From Opitutia bacterium (GTDB lineage Bacteria > Verrucomicrobiota > Verrucomicrobiia > Opitutales > Opitutaceae): a stretch of 64,000 nucleotides of DNA. Shown piece after piece: positions 41,455 to 50,898 of the stretch. The notes beneath the pieces are model-generated. The model was not told the origin of the DNA and searched no databases. It worked only from the letters and a program-made list of their open reading frames with translations. The stretch lies in the NCBI GenBank assembly GCA_947475065.1, contig CANJLB010000014.1, forward strand, positions 1 through 64,000, read 5' to 3'. A program made the position numbers and the translations under genes. Position 1 is the stretch's first letter, and each line of letters opens with the position of its first letter.

Positions 41455-41749
41455 TGAAGAGAGCGGCCCGCCCATCTCAACCGGGGCCCGGCCCATCGCA
41501 AACCCCAAATTTGCACTTCCCTTGCTGTGTTTTGGGCAGTCGCCTGCCTGTCGCTGCGCTGGTGAGCTGGCGCAGGCGGATCCATCGGACGGACGGTCGC
41601 CAGCGATATTCGGCTGGCCTGCGACGGAAGGAAGACGAAGGGTGGGCCATGCTTTTTACGCACGCGGGCCCGCGTTTATAGGCCTGACTCATGGGGGATC
41701 AGGTTCTTCCTCAGCCAACCAGCCGGCGTCTCGGCGGGCCGCAATGCGC
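41455..41749. other. intergenic region, nothing recognised
   Basis: No gene or hairpin with support was seen in these 295 bases. Promoters for the lectin gene on the minus strand must lie here, but no boxes stand out. Confidence 0.4.
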
Positions 41750-42356
41750 CTAGCTGGTGGGGGTGCTGTTTTTCGCCACGATGGTGGCATTGCGCTGGGA
41801 CGCACGCACCGGATGGACCGAGTTGCTGCGTTTTTGCCGGAAACACTCCGGCGCTGAGCGAGCTCCCCGCCTTGCAGGGCCTGCCTGTGGCACGGATGCG
41901 GGCCAACGGGGGTTATGACGGGGAATTCTATGTGCAATTCGCGCTGTATCCCGACCTGCGCGAGCCGGCGTTGAATAAGACCGTTGACAGCCCGGCTTAT
42001 CGCGCCCGCCGGATTTTTTTTGCCGTGGGTGGCGGCGCTGCTTGGTGGGGGCGATCCTTGGCGGACGATGCAGGTGTTTGCGTTGCTCAATGTCGCCGGC
42101 TGGTTCGGGCTGGTCGTTCTGCTCTGGCGCTGGCGGCCGCCGGACAGCTGGCGCAACGTCGCCGCCGGGCTGGCGCTGCTCTTCAGCTTGGGCGCAATTG
42201 ACAGTGTGGGGCAGCAATTGGGCGGCGATGCGCGCGATGCTGCCCATGACGGCCGCCTATACACTTTCGTTGCGAGGCGAAAAATATTTCTGGCCGCTGC
42301 TGTGGGCCGGACATCTCACCCTAACGCATGCGATCTGGCGACTGCTGCCGCTCTGA
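41750..42356 (+). pseudogene. decayed polytopic membrane protein (glycosyltransferase-like)
   Basis: Coding fragments lie in three successive frames: VLFFATMVALRWDARTGW (frame of 41763), then LSELPALQGLPVARMRANGG and YDGEFYVQFALYPDL (frame of 41854), then MQVFALLNVAGWFGLVVLL (frame of 42068), and finally LSLRGEKYFWPLLWAGHLTL (frame of 42246). They look like the N-terminal, internal and C-terminal parts of a multi-pass protein with a GYDGxFY motif, but total length is far too short. Frameshifts lie near 41845, 42015 (a run of eight T) and 42235. It is a pseudogene. Confidence 0.65.
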
Positions 42357-42574
42357 ACGTAAGCTTTGCCCGCCGCCGATGTGGCTGCCGCCAGCGGTCG
42401 GACGAATCCGAGCGGCGGGAGCGCAGGGGGAAAGCGGTCAAAACCAACCCCACGGATCCCGGCCAAGCAGAGCTCGTTTTGCCCCGAGGATACCGGCACC
42501 GGGCACGACTGGCGGTGGTTAAAATTTTACTGGAACGATGCGGTCCTCGGACCGGATTCATCGCTGGAGAGAAA

Positions 42575-43111
42575 TCACTCCCCGATCCACACTAGGTCAC
42601 CGGTCCGGACCTCCTCGTGGAGTTCGAGGATGTCGAAATTGCGAAGGAGGACGCAGCCCGCGCTGGCGGGGCGGCCGATCCGGTCTTCATGATTCGTGCC
42701 GTGGAGGTAGATGTAGCGGGCGTGAGTGTCCACGTCGCCGCCCTGATTCACGCCCGGATCGAGGCCGCGCAGCCAGAGGATGCGGGTGGTGATGAGATTG
42801 GCCGCCTGCTCCGCCTCGGAAAATTCCGAGAAGTGCCGGCCGGTGGGCACGCGGCCCTTGAACACCATGCCGGGCGGCTGGCCGGCGCCGATGCGTTCGG
42901 CAATCTCGTGCAGGCCGCGCGGGGTGCCGAGGGAGTTTTTAAGGTTGCTCGGCGGACGCAGCGACGTGGAGACCGGCCAGGCGCGGACCAGCGCGCCCTC
43001 GCGGTAAAGCTGCAGCGTCTGTGCGCCCAGGCGCACGACCAGCACCCGCACGGCGGGCTTGATTCCAAGCCGGGTGCAGGTTTTGATGGCGGGTTCCAAA
43101 GGAGAATCCAT
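42575..43111 (-). CDS. L,D-transpeptidase (YkuD fold)
   Basis: This 178-residue protein reads RVLVVRLGAQTLQLYREGAL, NSLGTPRGLHEIAERIG, and the YkuD signature YLHGTNHEDRIGRPASAGCV with the catalytic cysteine. The family cross-links peptidoglycan or attaches proteins to it. No signal peptide is present from ATG 43111 (MDSPLEPAIKTC), which is odd for an envelope enzyme; the start may be elsewhere or export may differ. The start codon is one base from the asd start on the opposite strand. Confidence 0.85.
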   Translation of the reverse strand: MDSPLEPAIKTCTRLGIKPAVRVLVVRLGAQTLQLYREGALVRAWPVSTSLRPPSNLKNSLGTPRGLHEIAERIGAGQPPGMVFKGRVPTGRHFSEFSEAEQAANLITTRILWLRGLDPGVNQGGDVDTHARYIYLHGTNHEDRIGRPASAGCVLLRNFDILELHEEVRTGDLVWIGE

Positions 43112-43115
43112 CGTG
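43099..43115 (+). promoter_or_regulatory. Shine-Dalgarno and GTG start of asd
   Basis: AAAGGAGA, a strong Shine-Dalgarno sequence, precedes GTG 43113 by about 7 bases. It decides the asd start and lies inside the first codons of the opposite gene. Confidence 0.75.
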
Positions 43116-44144
43116 AATACCAATCGTTATGTTGTCGGCATCGTCGGGGCCACGGGCGCCGTCGGTCAAGAACTGGTGCGGCTGCTGCACGAGCGCAAGT
43201 TCCCGCTGGGCGGGCTGCGGCTGTTCGCCTCGGCCCGCTCGGCGGGCCGGGTCGTGGAACGCTTCGGCCAGAAACTCACCATCCAGGAGGCGAAGCCGGG
43301 GGCGTTTGCCGGCGTGGATGTGGCGTTTTTCGCCGCCGGCGGGCCGGTGACACGCGCCCTGGCGGCCGATGCCGTAAAGGACGGGTGCCTGGTCATCGAC
43401 AAGAGCTCGGCGCTGCGCATGGAGCCGACGGTGCCGCTGGTCATCCCGGAGATCAACCCGCAGGAGCTGCGCGGGCACGCGGGCCTTGTCGCCAATCCGA
43501 ACTGCTCGACGGCGGTCATGCTCATGGGCCTCTGGCCGCTGCACCGGAAGTTTGGCGTGAAGCGCATCATCGTTTCCACCTACCAGTCGGTGTCCGGCAC
43601 CGGTGCGGAAGCGGTGCGCGAGCTGGAGGACCAGGTGCAGGCGCACGCCCATGGCCGGCCGCTCACGCACAAAATTTATCCCTACCAGATCGCGTTCAAC
43701 TGCATCCCGCAGGTGGACACATTTGGCGGCGACGGCTACACCGGCGAGGAAACCAAGATGGCGCAGGAGAGCCGCAAGATCATGGGCCTGCCGCACCTCA
43801 AGGTGTCGGCGACTTGCGTGCGGGTGCCGGTCGTGCGTGCGCACTCGGTCTCGGTGAGCGCCGAGTTTGAGCGGCCGGTCAGCCTCGCCGAGGCGCGCGC
43901 GGCGGTCGCGGCGTTTCCGGGTGCGGAGTTGGTGGACGAGCCGGCCGCGAAGCGGTATCCGACCCCCCTGGACTTTGTCGAAAAGGTGAAGTGCGGCGTG
44001 GGCCGGCTGCGCGTGGACACGGCGTTTGAAAACGGGCTCTCGTTCTGGGTGAGCGGCGACAACCTCTGGAAAGGCGCCGCGCTCAATGCCGTGCAAAACG
44101 CCGAGCTGATGATCCGTGAGGGGTGGCTGAAACGGAAAGCGTGA
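43113..44144 (+). CDS. asd: aspartate-semialdehyde dehydrogenase
   Basis: Asd reduces aspartyl phosphate to the semialdehyde for lysine, threonine, methionine and cell-wall diaminopimelate. Visible motifs are VGIVGATGAVGQELVRLLHE (NADP binding), FAAGGPVTRAL, LVANPNCSTAVMLMGLWPL with the catalytic cysteine, VSTYQSVSGTGAEAVREL and HSVSVSAEFERPV. GTG 43113 is set by a Shine-Dalgarno site. The length is 343 residues, as usual. Diverges from the L,D-transpeptidase gene, another wall enzyme that uses diaminopimelate-containing peptidoglycan. Confidence 0.95.
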   Translation: MNTNRYVVGIVGATGAVGQELVRLLHERKFPLGGLRLFASARSAGRVVERFGQKLTIQEAKPGAFAGVDVAFFAAGGPVTRALAADAVKDGCLVIDKSSALRMEPTVPLVIPEINPQELRGHAGLVANPNCSTAVMLMGLWPLHRKFGVKRIIVSTYQSVSGTGAEAVRELEDQVQAHAHGRPLTHKIYPYQIAFNCIPQVDTFGGDGYTGEETKMAQESRKIMGLPHLKVSATCVRVPVVRAHSVSVSAEFERPVSLAEARAAVAAFPGAELVDEPAAKRYPTPLDFVEKVKCGVGRLRVDTAFENGLSFWVSGDNLWKGAALNAVQNAELMIREGWLKRKA

Positions 44145-44317
44145 TCCCGCGCGGCCGGTTGGGTCTCTGCGGCCGGCGCGGGCTTCGCTGCGCCCGCAGC
44201 GCCACTCCACCGTCGGGGGTTGTCCCGGCGGGTCTGCGTGCCGCCAGCCGGCCGGCAATTCCCCTCTTTCCAAACCGCCTGTCACCCCCCATGCTGGCGT
44301 CCTTGTCCCTGCCGCCC

Positions 44318-45940
44318 ATGAATCTGCCTGCCCTCCGCCCGCTGCTTTTTCTCGCCGTCATTGCCGCCGCCTGCACCTCTGCGCGCGGGGCCGATGCCGC
44401 CGGGGACGCGGAGCGGCTCAGGGCGGAGCTGGCCACCCAGCAGATGAAGGCCGACCTCCGGGAGTCCGACCTCAAGCGGCTCAACAGCCAGCTCGCCGAG
44501 GCCAACAAGCGTCTGGCGGACATGCAGACCACGCTCGTCGCCAAGGACAAGGACCTCGCCGCCCTCAGGGCCCGCGCTGCGCCCGCGGACGTTAACAGCG
44601 CGCCGGCCGCCGAACTGGACCAGCTCCGCCGCGAACGCGACCAAGCCCGCGACACGGTCGCCAGCGCCGAGACCGCCCGCGCCGAACTGCGCGGCCAGCT
44701 TCAGCAGGCCATTGATAAATACGCTGCGCTCCAGTCCGAATTCGCCGCCGCGCAGACTGAAAAAAATTCCCTGCAGCAGCAAGTCGCCCGCCTCGACGCC
44801 GCGCGGGCCGGCGAGCAGCCGCAACTGCAGCAGGCGGCCGCGCAGTTCGCCGCCGTCCAGGCCGAGCGCGACGCGCTCAAGGCCCGGCTGGCCTCCGGGC
44901 AGGGTGAACAGGCCGCGAAGCTCGCGGCCGGGGCCAAAGAGCTTGCGGCCAAGGGCAATGAACTGGCCGCAGCACAGGCCGCAGCCAAGGACGCCGACGC
45001 CGCGCGCGCCGGCCTCGCCGCAGAAAAAATTTCGCTGCAACAGCAGCTCGCCAGGCTCACGGCCGGCCGGACCGACGAGCAGAGGCAGCTGCAGGCGGCC
45101 GCCGATGCGCTCAAGGCGAGGCTCGACGCGACGGCGGCCCAGGCCGCTGCGGCTACCAAGGAACTCGACGCGCTCAAGGGCCGGCTCTCTGCGAAGGACA
45201 AGGACCTCGCCGCCTTGCAGGCCGCGGCGAAGGAAATGCAGGACGCCCACGCTGCCGCGCTCGCCAGCCAGACGGCGGTTGAGCAATCCCGGCTTGCCGC
45301 CCTTCAGGCGGAGCGCGACCGGCTCAGCAAGGATGCCGCCGCCCAAGGGGAAAAAATTGACCAGCTCCAGGCCCGTCTTGCTATCGCACCGCCGGCCCTG
45401 TCTCCCGCCGGTGCGCCCGACCCCGCCGCCGCGCTCAGGCCGCAGCTCGCCGACTCGGCCAAGGCCGCCGACGAGAGCACCGCCGCCGGCACCCGCGTGC
45501 AGTCCGATCTGGAGGCCATGCGCTCGGCCGCCACCCGCCTGAACAACGAGCTGGTCACCGCCCGCGAACAAGCCCGCCTCGCGCAGGCCGCGGCGGCGGC
45601 GGCGGCGGCCGAAAATCAAAGCCTGAAAACCCGCCTCGCCCTCGCCGACCCGGCCCCCGCCGGTCCGGCGGAGCCGTCCGCATTCGTGCCCAGCCGGGCG
45701 CCGGCCGCCGTGTCGCTGTCGCCCGCGCCCGAGCCGCCAGCCGCAACCATGGCGGCGGCGGCCCCCGCGCCGGTGGCCGAACCGCGCATCCATGTCGTCG
45801 CTGCCGGCGACACGCTGAGCGGTGTCGCCAAAAAATACTACGGCAGCGCGTCACGCTGGTCCGCGATCCTTGACGCCAACCGTGCGGCCATCAAAAATGC
45901 GGATGTCCTCACCGTCGGCACCCGGCTGAAAATTCCCTGA
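44318..45940 (+). CDS. secreted coiled-coil protein with C-terminal LysM domain
   Basis: A protein of about 540 residues. A signal peptide ([20 protein letters not shown]) is followed by roughly 350 residues of Ala/Gln/Glu/Lys-rich coiled coil (for example [20 protein letters not shown] and [20 protein letters not shown]). A Pro/Ala linker leads to a LysM domain near the end: [20 protein letters not shown] and [20 protein letters not shown]. LysM binds peptidoglycan, so the protein is probably a periplasmic spacer anchored to the wall. ATG 44318 suits the signal peptide; ATG 44291 is an alternative. Confidence 0.85.
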   Translation: MNLPALRPLLFLAVIAAACTSARGADAAGDAERLRAELATQQMKADLRESDLKRLNSQLAEANKRLADMQTTLVAKDKDLAALRARAAPADVNSAPAAELDQLRRERDQARDTVASAETARAELRGQLQQAIDKYAALQSEFAAAQTEKNSLQQQVARLDAARAGEQPQLQQAAAQFAAVQAERDALKARLASGQGEQAAKLAAGAKELAAKGNELAAAQAAAKDADAARAGLAAEKISLQQQLARLTAGRTDEQRQLQAAADALKARLDATAAQAAAATKELDALKGRLSAKDKDLAALQAAAKEMQDAHAAALASQTAVEQSRLAALQAERDRLSKDAAAQGEKIDQLQARLAIAPPALSPAGAPDPAAALRPQLADSAKAADESTAAGTRVQSDLEAMRSAATRLNNELVTAREQARLAQAAAAAAAAENQSLKTRLALADPAPAGPAEPSAFVPSRAPAAVSLSPAPEPPAATMAAAAPAPVAEPRIHVVAAGDTLSGVAKKYYGSASRWSAILDANRAAIKNADVLTVGTRLKIP

Positions 45941-45984
45941 GCTGTCCGCCGTTCATGTTTCATCACGCCGCCACATTTTTACCC

Positions 45985-46317
45985 ATGCCCACCCTTCCCA
46001 ACCAGTTCGCCAACGTCACGGTCGTGACCAAGGCCAATGTTTATTTCGACGGCAAAGTCGTCAGCCATTCGGTGATCCTCGCCGATGGCACGAAGAAGAC
46101 GCTGGGCCTCATCTGGCCCGGCTCCTACCACTTCGGCACCGCTGCGCCCGAGCGCATGGAGATCGTGGCCGGCGCCTGCCGCGTGAAGCTCGACGGCCAG
46201 GCCTCCGTTCAGGACTATGCCGCCGGCACCGCGTTCGACGTGCCGGGCCAGAGCGGATTCAGCATCGAGGTGCCGGGCGGCCTCTGCGAATACATCTGCT
46301 CGTTTTTGCCGGCGTGA
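45985..46317 (+). CDS. ppnP: pyrimidine/purine nucleoside phosphorylase
   Basis: This 110-residue cupin-like protein of the PpnP (YaiE, DUF1255) family reads [60 protein letters not shown] and [13 protein letters not shown]. It phosphorolyses several nucleosides. ATG 45985 ([11 protein letters not shown]) matches the family start better than ATG 45955. It precedes a TonB-dependent receptor gene by 80 bp. Confidence 0.93.
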   Translation: MPTLPNQFANVTVVTKANVYFDGKVVSHSVILADGTKKTLGLIWPGSYHFGTAAPERMEIVAGACRVKLDGQASVQDYAAGTAFDVPGQSGFSIEVPGGLCEYICSFLPA

Positions 46318-46397
46318 GGGCGGGGCGGCGGGGGTTTTTTACCCCGGTGATTTATACGGTTGAACCGGCCCGGCCCTTTGGCACGGTTGCGCGTTGC

Positions 46398-48449
46398 ATG
46401 ACTACTTCACCCCGTTTTCTGCTCGCCGCCGTTTGGGCGTTGGGCGCAACCGCCCTGTCCGCCCAAACGCCCGTGACGGGCGAGACTCCCGTCCCGCTCG
46501 CGACCCTGGAGGTGCGTGAGCCACGCGCCGTGGCCAATGAAGTCGCGGCCGGGGCCTCGTTCATTGTGCTCGACACCCTGCCACTCGCCCAGCCGGGCGT
46601 CGCCGGGGTGGCCGGGCTCGCGCCAAACTTTTCCGTCGCCAGCAGCGGGGCTCGTTCATTCGGCGACATCTTCGCCGTGCGCGGCCTCACCAACACCCCG
46701 TTCTTTGGCGACCCGGCCGTGACCGTCTATCTCGACGATGTGCCGCTCGGCGCGGGGTTCACGTTTCCCACCGAGCTGACGGGTTTCGCCAGCGGTGTGC
46801 TGCTGCGCGGCCCCGGCCAGAACACGCGCTTCGGCCGCGCCGGCCCCGGCGGCGTGCTCCAGTTCACCACGCCCGAAGGGCCCCGCCTGCCCTCACCGGA
46901 CGGCTCGCTCTTCGGCGACAGGAGTGAGCTTAGCATCGGTTACGGCAATTATAATGCCCGCAACATCTCCGCCAGCTCCAACAGCCGTTCCGACAAAGCC
47001 GCTTTGTTCGTGGCCGCCGGTTATGCGGCGCGCGATGGCTACGTCATGAACACGACGCTCAATACCGACGTGGATCCGCAGGAGAGCCTGGCCGCGCTCA
47101 CCCGGCTGCGCTACAGCCTCTCGGCACACGCCGATCTCACCCTGCTGGTCACCGCCCAGCGCGCGCGTGACGGCGCGCAGCCGCTCGTCCCGCTCGGCGG
47201 CCCGTTCTTCACCGTGGCCCGCACGGCCGAAGGGCGGACCGACATGGACGCGCTGAATGTCGGGCTGACGGCGGGCTTTGACACCGCCGCCGGCCGGCTG
47301 ACCGCGACCACAGCCCACACCGACTGGGAACTTGGCCCATACTCCAACGTGCAGGAGCTGGCCCCGGCATTCGAGCTGGCCAACGACCTCACGCTTCGCC
47401 AGCGCCTCTGGAGCGAGGAGCTGCATTTTACCGGCGACGAGCATGCGGGCACGCGCTGGTCGGGAGGCGCGTTGTTCTCCGACGGCAGCACAAACGGCAC
47501 GGTGGCCCGCTCCGCGGGCTTTCCGATCGAGGCGTCGAGCTACCGCATCAATCAGCGCACGCTTGCGGCGTTTGGCGAAGTGGCGATCAAGGCGGGCGAC
47601 GCGCTCACGCTCACGCCCGGCCTGCGCGTGGAAACCAACCGCAAGGATTTCTTCCGCACGGAGACCGTGCCGACGCCCGGCACGTCAGCCCAGCGCTCCA
47701 CCTCGAGCGCGGTGCTGCCCAAGCTCGCCGCCAGCTACACGCTTTCTCCCGGTACCACGCTGTTCGCCAGCGCGGGCGCGGGCTACAAGCCGGGCGGCTT
47801 TTCCTCGTTCACCGGTTCGGCTTCGCTCGCCGCCTTCGGCCCCGAGCGCACGACCGCCTTCGAAGCGGGCCTGACGCGGGAGAGCGCCAATCACGCCTAC
47901 ACCGCCACCGTGCGGGCGTTTTGGTATGAGATCAAAGGCTACCAGATCGAGCGGTCGTTCACCGCGACCGACTACTTCGTCGCCAACGCCGAACGCGCCC
48001 GTGCGCGCGGGGCCGAGTTCGAGCTGGAGTGGCGGCCTGCGGCCGGCCTCACCGTGCAGGCCGGCTTCGGCTGGACCGATGTGGTCCTGCGCCGGTTCAC
48101 CGCGCCGTTTGCAGTGACGCCGTCCGACGGAAACCGGGCGCCCTACGTGCCGGCCTATGACGCCAGCCTACGTGTCACCTACCGCCACGAAAGCGGCTGG
48201 TTCGCCGGCGTGGATGTGAGCGCGGCGGGCAGGACGTTTTACGACGAGTCCGAGACCGCCGGGACTGCGCAAGGCGCGCACGGCCTGCTGGGCGCGCAGT
48301 TCGGCTGGGAAAACCGCCGCTGGCGCGTGAGCGTGCATGGCGAAAATTTGACCGGCGAGGAATACTACAGCTCCATCACCGCCGGCATCGGCCACGGCAC
48401 CCCCGGCGCCCCCCGCACCTACGGCGTGCAGGCGACGCTCAAGTTCTGA
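46398..48449 (+). CDS. TonB-dependent outer-membrane receptor
   Basis: A 683-residue outer-membrane receptor. The signal peptide (SPRFLLAAVWALGATALSAQ) is followed by a plug domain with IFAVRGLTNTPFFGDPAVTV, YLDDVPLGAGFTF and VLLRGPGQNTRFGRAGPGGV. The rest is a beta-barrel rich in repeats such as LTLTPGLRVETNRKDFF and TLFASAGAGYKPGGFSSFTG, ending GVQATLKF with a terminal phenylalanine. The ligand is unknown. ATG 46398 (MTTSPRFL) is chosen for the signal peptide; upstream frame is open. Confidence 0.9.
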   Translation: MTTSPRFLLAAVWALGATALSAQTPVTGETPVPLATLEVREPRAVANEVAAGASFIVLDTLPLAQPGVAGVAGLAPNFSVASSGARSFGDIFAVRGLTNTPFFGDPAVTVYLDDVPLGAGFTFPTELTGFASGVLLRGPGQNTRFGRAGPGGVLQFTTPEGPRLPSPDGSLFGDRSELSIGYGNYNARNISASSNSRSDKAALFVAAGYAARDGYVMNTTLNTDVDPQESLAALTRLRYSLSAHADLTLLVTAQRARDGAQPLVPLGGPFFTVARTAEGRTDMDALNVGLTAGFDTAAGRLTATTAHTDWELGPYSNVQELAPAFELANDLTLRQRLWSEELHFTGDEHAGTRWSGGALFSDGSTNGTVARSAGFPIEASSYRINQRTLAAFGEVAIKAGDALTLTPGLRVETNRKDFFRTETVPTPGTSAQRSTSSAVLPKLAASYTLSPGTTLFASAGAGYKPGGFSSFTGSASLAAFGPERTTAFEAGLTRESANHAYTATVRAFWYEIKGYQIERSFTATDYFVANAERARARGAEFELEWRPAAGLTVQAGFGWTDVVLRRFTAPFAVTPSDGNRAPYVPAYDASLRVTYRHESGWFAGVDVSAAGRTFYDESETAGTAQGAHGLLGAQFGWENRRWRVSVHGENLTGEEYYSSITAGIGHGTPGAPRTYGVQATLKF

Positions 48450-48476
48450 ACGCCGGCCCGACCGCCGGATCCGGTC

Positions 48477-49322
48477 CTACGCCAGCCACGCCTCGAACTT
48501 CACCGCATCCTCAGGCGTGTCCACACCGATGCCCGGGTCTTCGGTCACGCCGACAAGGATGTCGCGGCCGTTTTCGAGCACGCGGAGCTGCTCAAGCTTT
48601 TCGATCTGTTCGTAGCGGCCCGGCGGCAAGGCGGAGAACTTTTCCAGCAAGTCCGCGTGATAGGCGTAGAGACCCAGGTGCTTGAAGCATGGGTTGGCGC
48701 GCACCCACGCATCGTCCACGTGCCCGGCCCGGTCGCGGGCGAACGGAACCGGCGCACGGGTGAACGTGAGGGCGCGGCCGGCAAGGCAGGGCGGGGCCGA
48801 CGGCCCCGCCGCGAGCGTGCCGGGGCTTGCGCCCATGCCACGGCCGGACGGCGGAGCCAGCGGCTCCGCCCTATTTGGGGCGGGCGAGGCGAAGACGACT
48901 TTCACCTGGTTCGGATTGAGAAAATCCGCCGCCGTGAGGAAGGGGGTGGCGAGCGTTGCCATCGGGGTGTCGCCGGCGATGAGCCGGGCGAGCGCGCGGA
49001 TTTGTGCGCCGGTGACGAGTGGCTCGTCGGCCTGCACGTTGATGACGCGCGCGGCGCGGATGGTGCGGTTGGCCTCGGCGAGGCGGTCGGTGCCGCTCGC
49101 GTGGCGCGGGTCGGTCATGAGCGTCTGGAAACCGGCGGCACGCAGCGGCGCGGCGAGGAGCTCATCGTCCACGGCGAACCAGAGAGGCAGCTCCGGCGCC
49201 TGCGCGCGGATGCGCCCGGCGACGTGGAGGAGCAGCGGCTGACCGCGCACGGGGTGGAGCAGCTTGCGCGGGAACCGGGTGGATTCCAGCCGGCACGGGA
49301 CGATGATGGCGGTCGTCGGCAT
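48477..49322 (-). CDS. kdsB: 3-deoxy-manno-octulosonate cytidylyltransferase
   Basis: KdsB activates Kdo with CTP for lipopolysaccharide core. Key blocks are [56 protein letters not shown], and [13 protein letters not shown] plus [20 protein letters not shown]. The product is 281 residues, about 33 longer than the E. coli enzyme. The excess lies between KVVFA and ALTFTRAP and is encoded by a palindromic element (48790-48870). It reads [20 protein letters not shown] then AAGPSAPP. The native fold could tolerate this as a surface loop. ATG 49322 ([10 protein letters not shown]). Confidence 0.93.
   Translation of the reverse strand: MPTTAIIVPCRLESTRFPRKLLHPVRGQPLLLHVAGRIRAQAPELPLWFAVDDELLAAPLRAAGFQTLMTDPRHASGTDRLAEANRTIRAARVINVQADEPLVTGAQIRALARLIAGDTPMATLATPFLTAADFLNPNQVKVVFASPAPNRAEPLAPPSGRGMGASPGTLAAGPSAPPCLAGRALTFTRAPVPFARDRAGHVDDAWVRANPCFKHLGLYAYHADLLEKFSALPPGRYEQIEKLEQLRVLENGRDILVGVTEDPGIGVDTPEDAVKFEAWLA
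48790..48870 (-). repeat. palindromic element inserted in frame in kdsB
   Basis: Two hairpins: GGCGGGGCCG-A-CGGCCCCGCC (48790-48810, 10-bp stem) and GGCGGAGCC-AGC-GGCTCCGCC (48850-48870, 9-bp stem), 39 bases apart. The same pair recurs in tatD (50570-50641) in the same frame and orientation. It is translated as part of KdsB. Confidence 0.8.
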
Positions 49323-49390
49323 GATCGGCGCAGGGTGGGGAGCGGGTTTTAAGGTTGCAAGCCGCGCGCCGTCACAAACGATTTTGCACA

Positions 49391-49693
49391 ATGGCAACGA
49401 AAGACAGTCCGGCCGGCGGCGGCCAGCAGCACGCGCGCGAGTTCACCGTGCAGAACGAGCTGGGCATCCACGCCCGGCCGGCGGCGATGATCGTGCGCGT
49501 GACCAACCGCTTCAAGGCGGAGGTCTTTGTCGAGAAGGACGGCGAGCAGGTGAACGGCAAGAGCATCATGGGCCTGATGATGCTCGCCGCGGGCAAGAAC
49601 TCGAAGGTGAAGTTTCTCGTCACCGGCGGCGACGCGACGGCGATGATCGCCGAGTTGGAGGCGCTGTTCGCCAAGCGGTTTGACGAGGTGTGA
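49391..49693 (+). CDS. HPr-family phosphocarrier protein
   Basis: A 100-residue HPr-like protein with the phosphorylatable histidine in [19 protein letters not shown] and the serine region in [18 protein letters not shown]. It would take part in PTS phosphotransfer or related regulation; HPr-Ser kinase is common in Verrucomicrobiota. An N-terminal extension [18 protein letters not shown] precedes the fold. No EI or EII genes are seen nearby. Confidence 0.92.
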   Translation: MATKDSPAGGGQQHAREFTVQNELGIHARPAAMIVRVTNRFKAEVFVEKDGEQVNGKSIMGLMMLAAGKNSKVKFLVTGGDATAMIAELEALFAKRFDEV

Positions 49694-49929
49694 GGCCGCG
49701 GGATTTTAACGCAAAGACGCAAGGACGCGAAGAGGCGAGGGATGACCGATCGTGGAAACGCGAAGCGCCCGGCTCCGGTCAATTCCAGAGACCGGAGCAG
49801 ATGGAGAGCAGTATGAACCAGGAAGCCGGGAAAAATCTGCTGGTCAGATCAGTGAGAACTCCGGCTTGGCTTCATGGTTTCTGAATTTAACCTTGGTCTT
49901 GGGCTTTCCGCGCTTTCGTGCTTTCGCGA

Positions 49930-50898
49930 TTAAATTCCGAAAAAGACCTTCGCATTCGCCGTCGTCACGGCGGCGAATTCGTCGAGGGACACGCCGAAAA
50001 TTTCCTGTGCGGCGAATTCGGCGGTGTGGCGCACATAGGCGGGCTCGTTGGGCTTGCCACGGTGCGGCACAGGTGCGAGCCAGGGGGCGTCGGTCTCGAC
50101 CATCAGGTGTGCGAGGCCCTGAGCCTTGGCGGCGTCGCGCACGGGCGCGGCGCTCTTGTAGGTGAGGATGCCGGTGAACGAGCCGCGGCCGCCGCGCCGG
50201 TTCAACTCGGCGATTTCAGCCGGCCCTTCGGAGAAACAATGGAAGACGACACGCGTCCAGTCCACGCCGCTGGCGTCAATCATTTCCACGCTTTCGCGGA
50301 ACGCGCCCCGCGAGTGGACGATGAGCGGGCAGGCGAGGTCGCGCGCGAGCGTGAGCTGGGCGGCAAAGGCGGCGCGCTGCCAGGCAAAGATTTTCTCCGC
50401 CTCGGCGGTTTCCTTCGGCAGGTGGAAGCGGTCGAGGCCGCACTCGCCGAGGGCGACGGGCATTGGGACGGCGCGAAAATCCGGCTCTGTGGCCTGGGGG
50501 TGGAAGGTGACCTCCGGGCGCGTTTGGTTCGGTGCAACCCGGGCGTCCCGCGCGGGTTGCGGCGGGTAGGGCTGGGCCGCCGGCCCCGCCGCGAATGAGG
50601 GAGTGGCTGTGTCCGGTGGCGGCGGAGCGGGCGGCTCCGCCCTGCTAAAGAATGCGGCCAGCTGCGCGACTTCGCGCTCCCAGCTCGCGCCGACGTGGCA
50701 AGGATGCAGGCCGACGGAAAAATGCACGACGCCCGGATGCGCGGCGGCGAGATCGCGGTAGAGCGCCCAGTCCTCCGACGACGTGCCGACCGTGATCATC
50801 GCGCCGACGCCGGTCTCGCGGGCGCGGGCGAGCACCTCGGGAAGCGTGCCCTTGCGCGCCCAGGTTTCGAGGTGGAGATGGGTGTCAATCAGGGTCAT
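49930..50898 (-). CDS. TatD-family metal-dependent hydrolase
   Basis: This 322-residue TIM-barrel hydrolase starts MTLIDTHLHLETWARKG with the first metal HxH. It continues VGLHPCHV, ALGECGLDRF, PLIVHSRGAF, VFHCFSEGPAE and LMVETDAPWLAPVPHRGKPN. TatD proteins act as DNases or deacylases. A segment of roughly 55 residues not found in usual TatD lies between AQLAAFF and VALGECG; part of it, RAEPPAPPPPDTATPSFAAG and PAAQP, is encoded by a palindromic element also found in kdsB. The start overlaps the stop of the carboxypeptidase gene. Confidence 0.9.
   Translation of the reverse strand: MTLIDTHLHLETWARKGTLPEVLARARETGVGAMITVGTSSEDWALYRDLAAAHPGVVHFSVGLHPCHVGASWEREVAQLAAFFSRAEPPAPPPPDTATPSFAAGPAAQPYPPQPARDARVAPNQTRPEVTFHPQATEPDFRAVPMPVALGECGLDRFHLPKETAEAEKIFAWQRAAFAAQLTLARDLACPLIVHSRGAFRESVEMIDASGVDWTRVVFHCFSEGPAEIAELNRRGGRGSFTGILTYKSAAPVRDAAKAQGLAHLMVETDAPWLAPVPHRGKPNEPAYVRHTAEFAAQEIFGVSLDEFAAVTTANAKVFFGI
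50570..50641 (-). repeat. palindromic element inserted in frame in tatD
   Basis: Hairpins GGCTGGGCCG-C-CGGCCCCGCC (50570-50590) and GGCGGAGCG-GGC-GGCTCCGCC (50621-50641) correspond to those in kdsB, with 30 rather than 39 bases between them. The 9-base difference preserves reading frame. Confidence 0.8.

Noticed and set aside
49690-49884. Small ORF beginning [19 protein letters not shown]
   Set aside because: It lies in a purine-rich intergenic repeat between HPr and tatD and has no domain or conservation signal.
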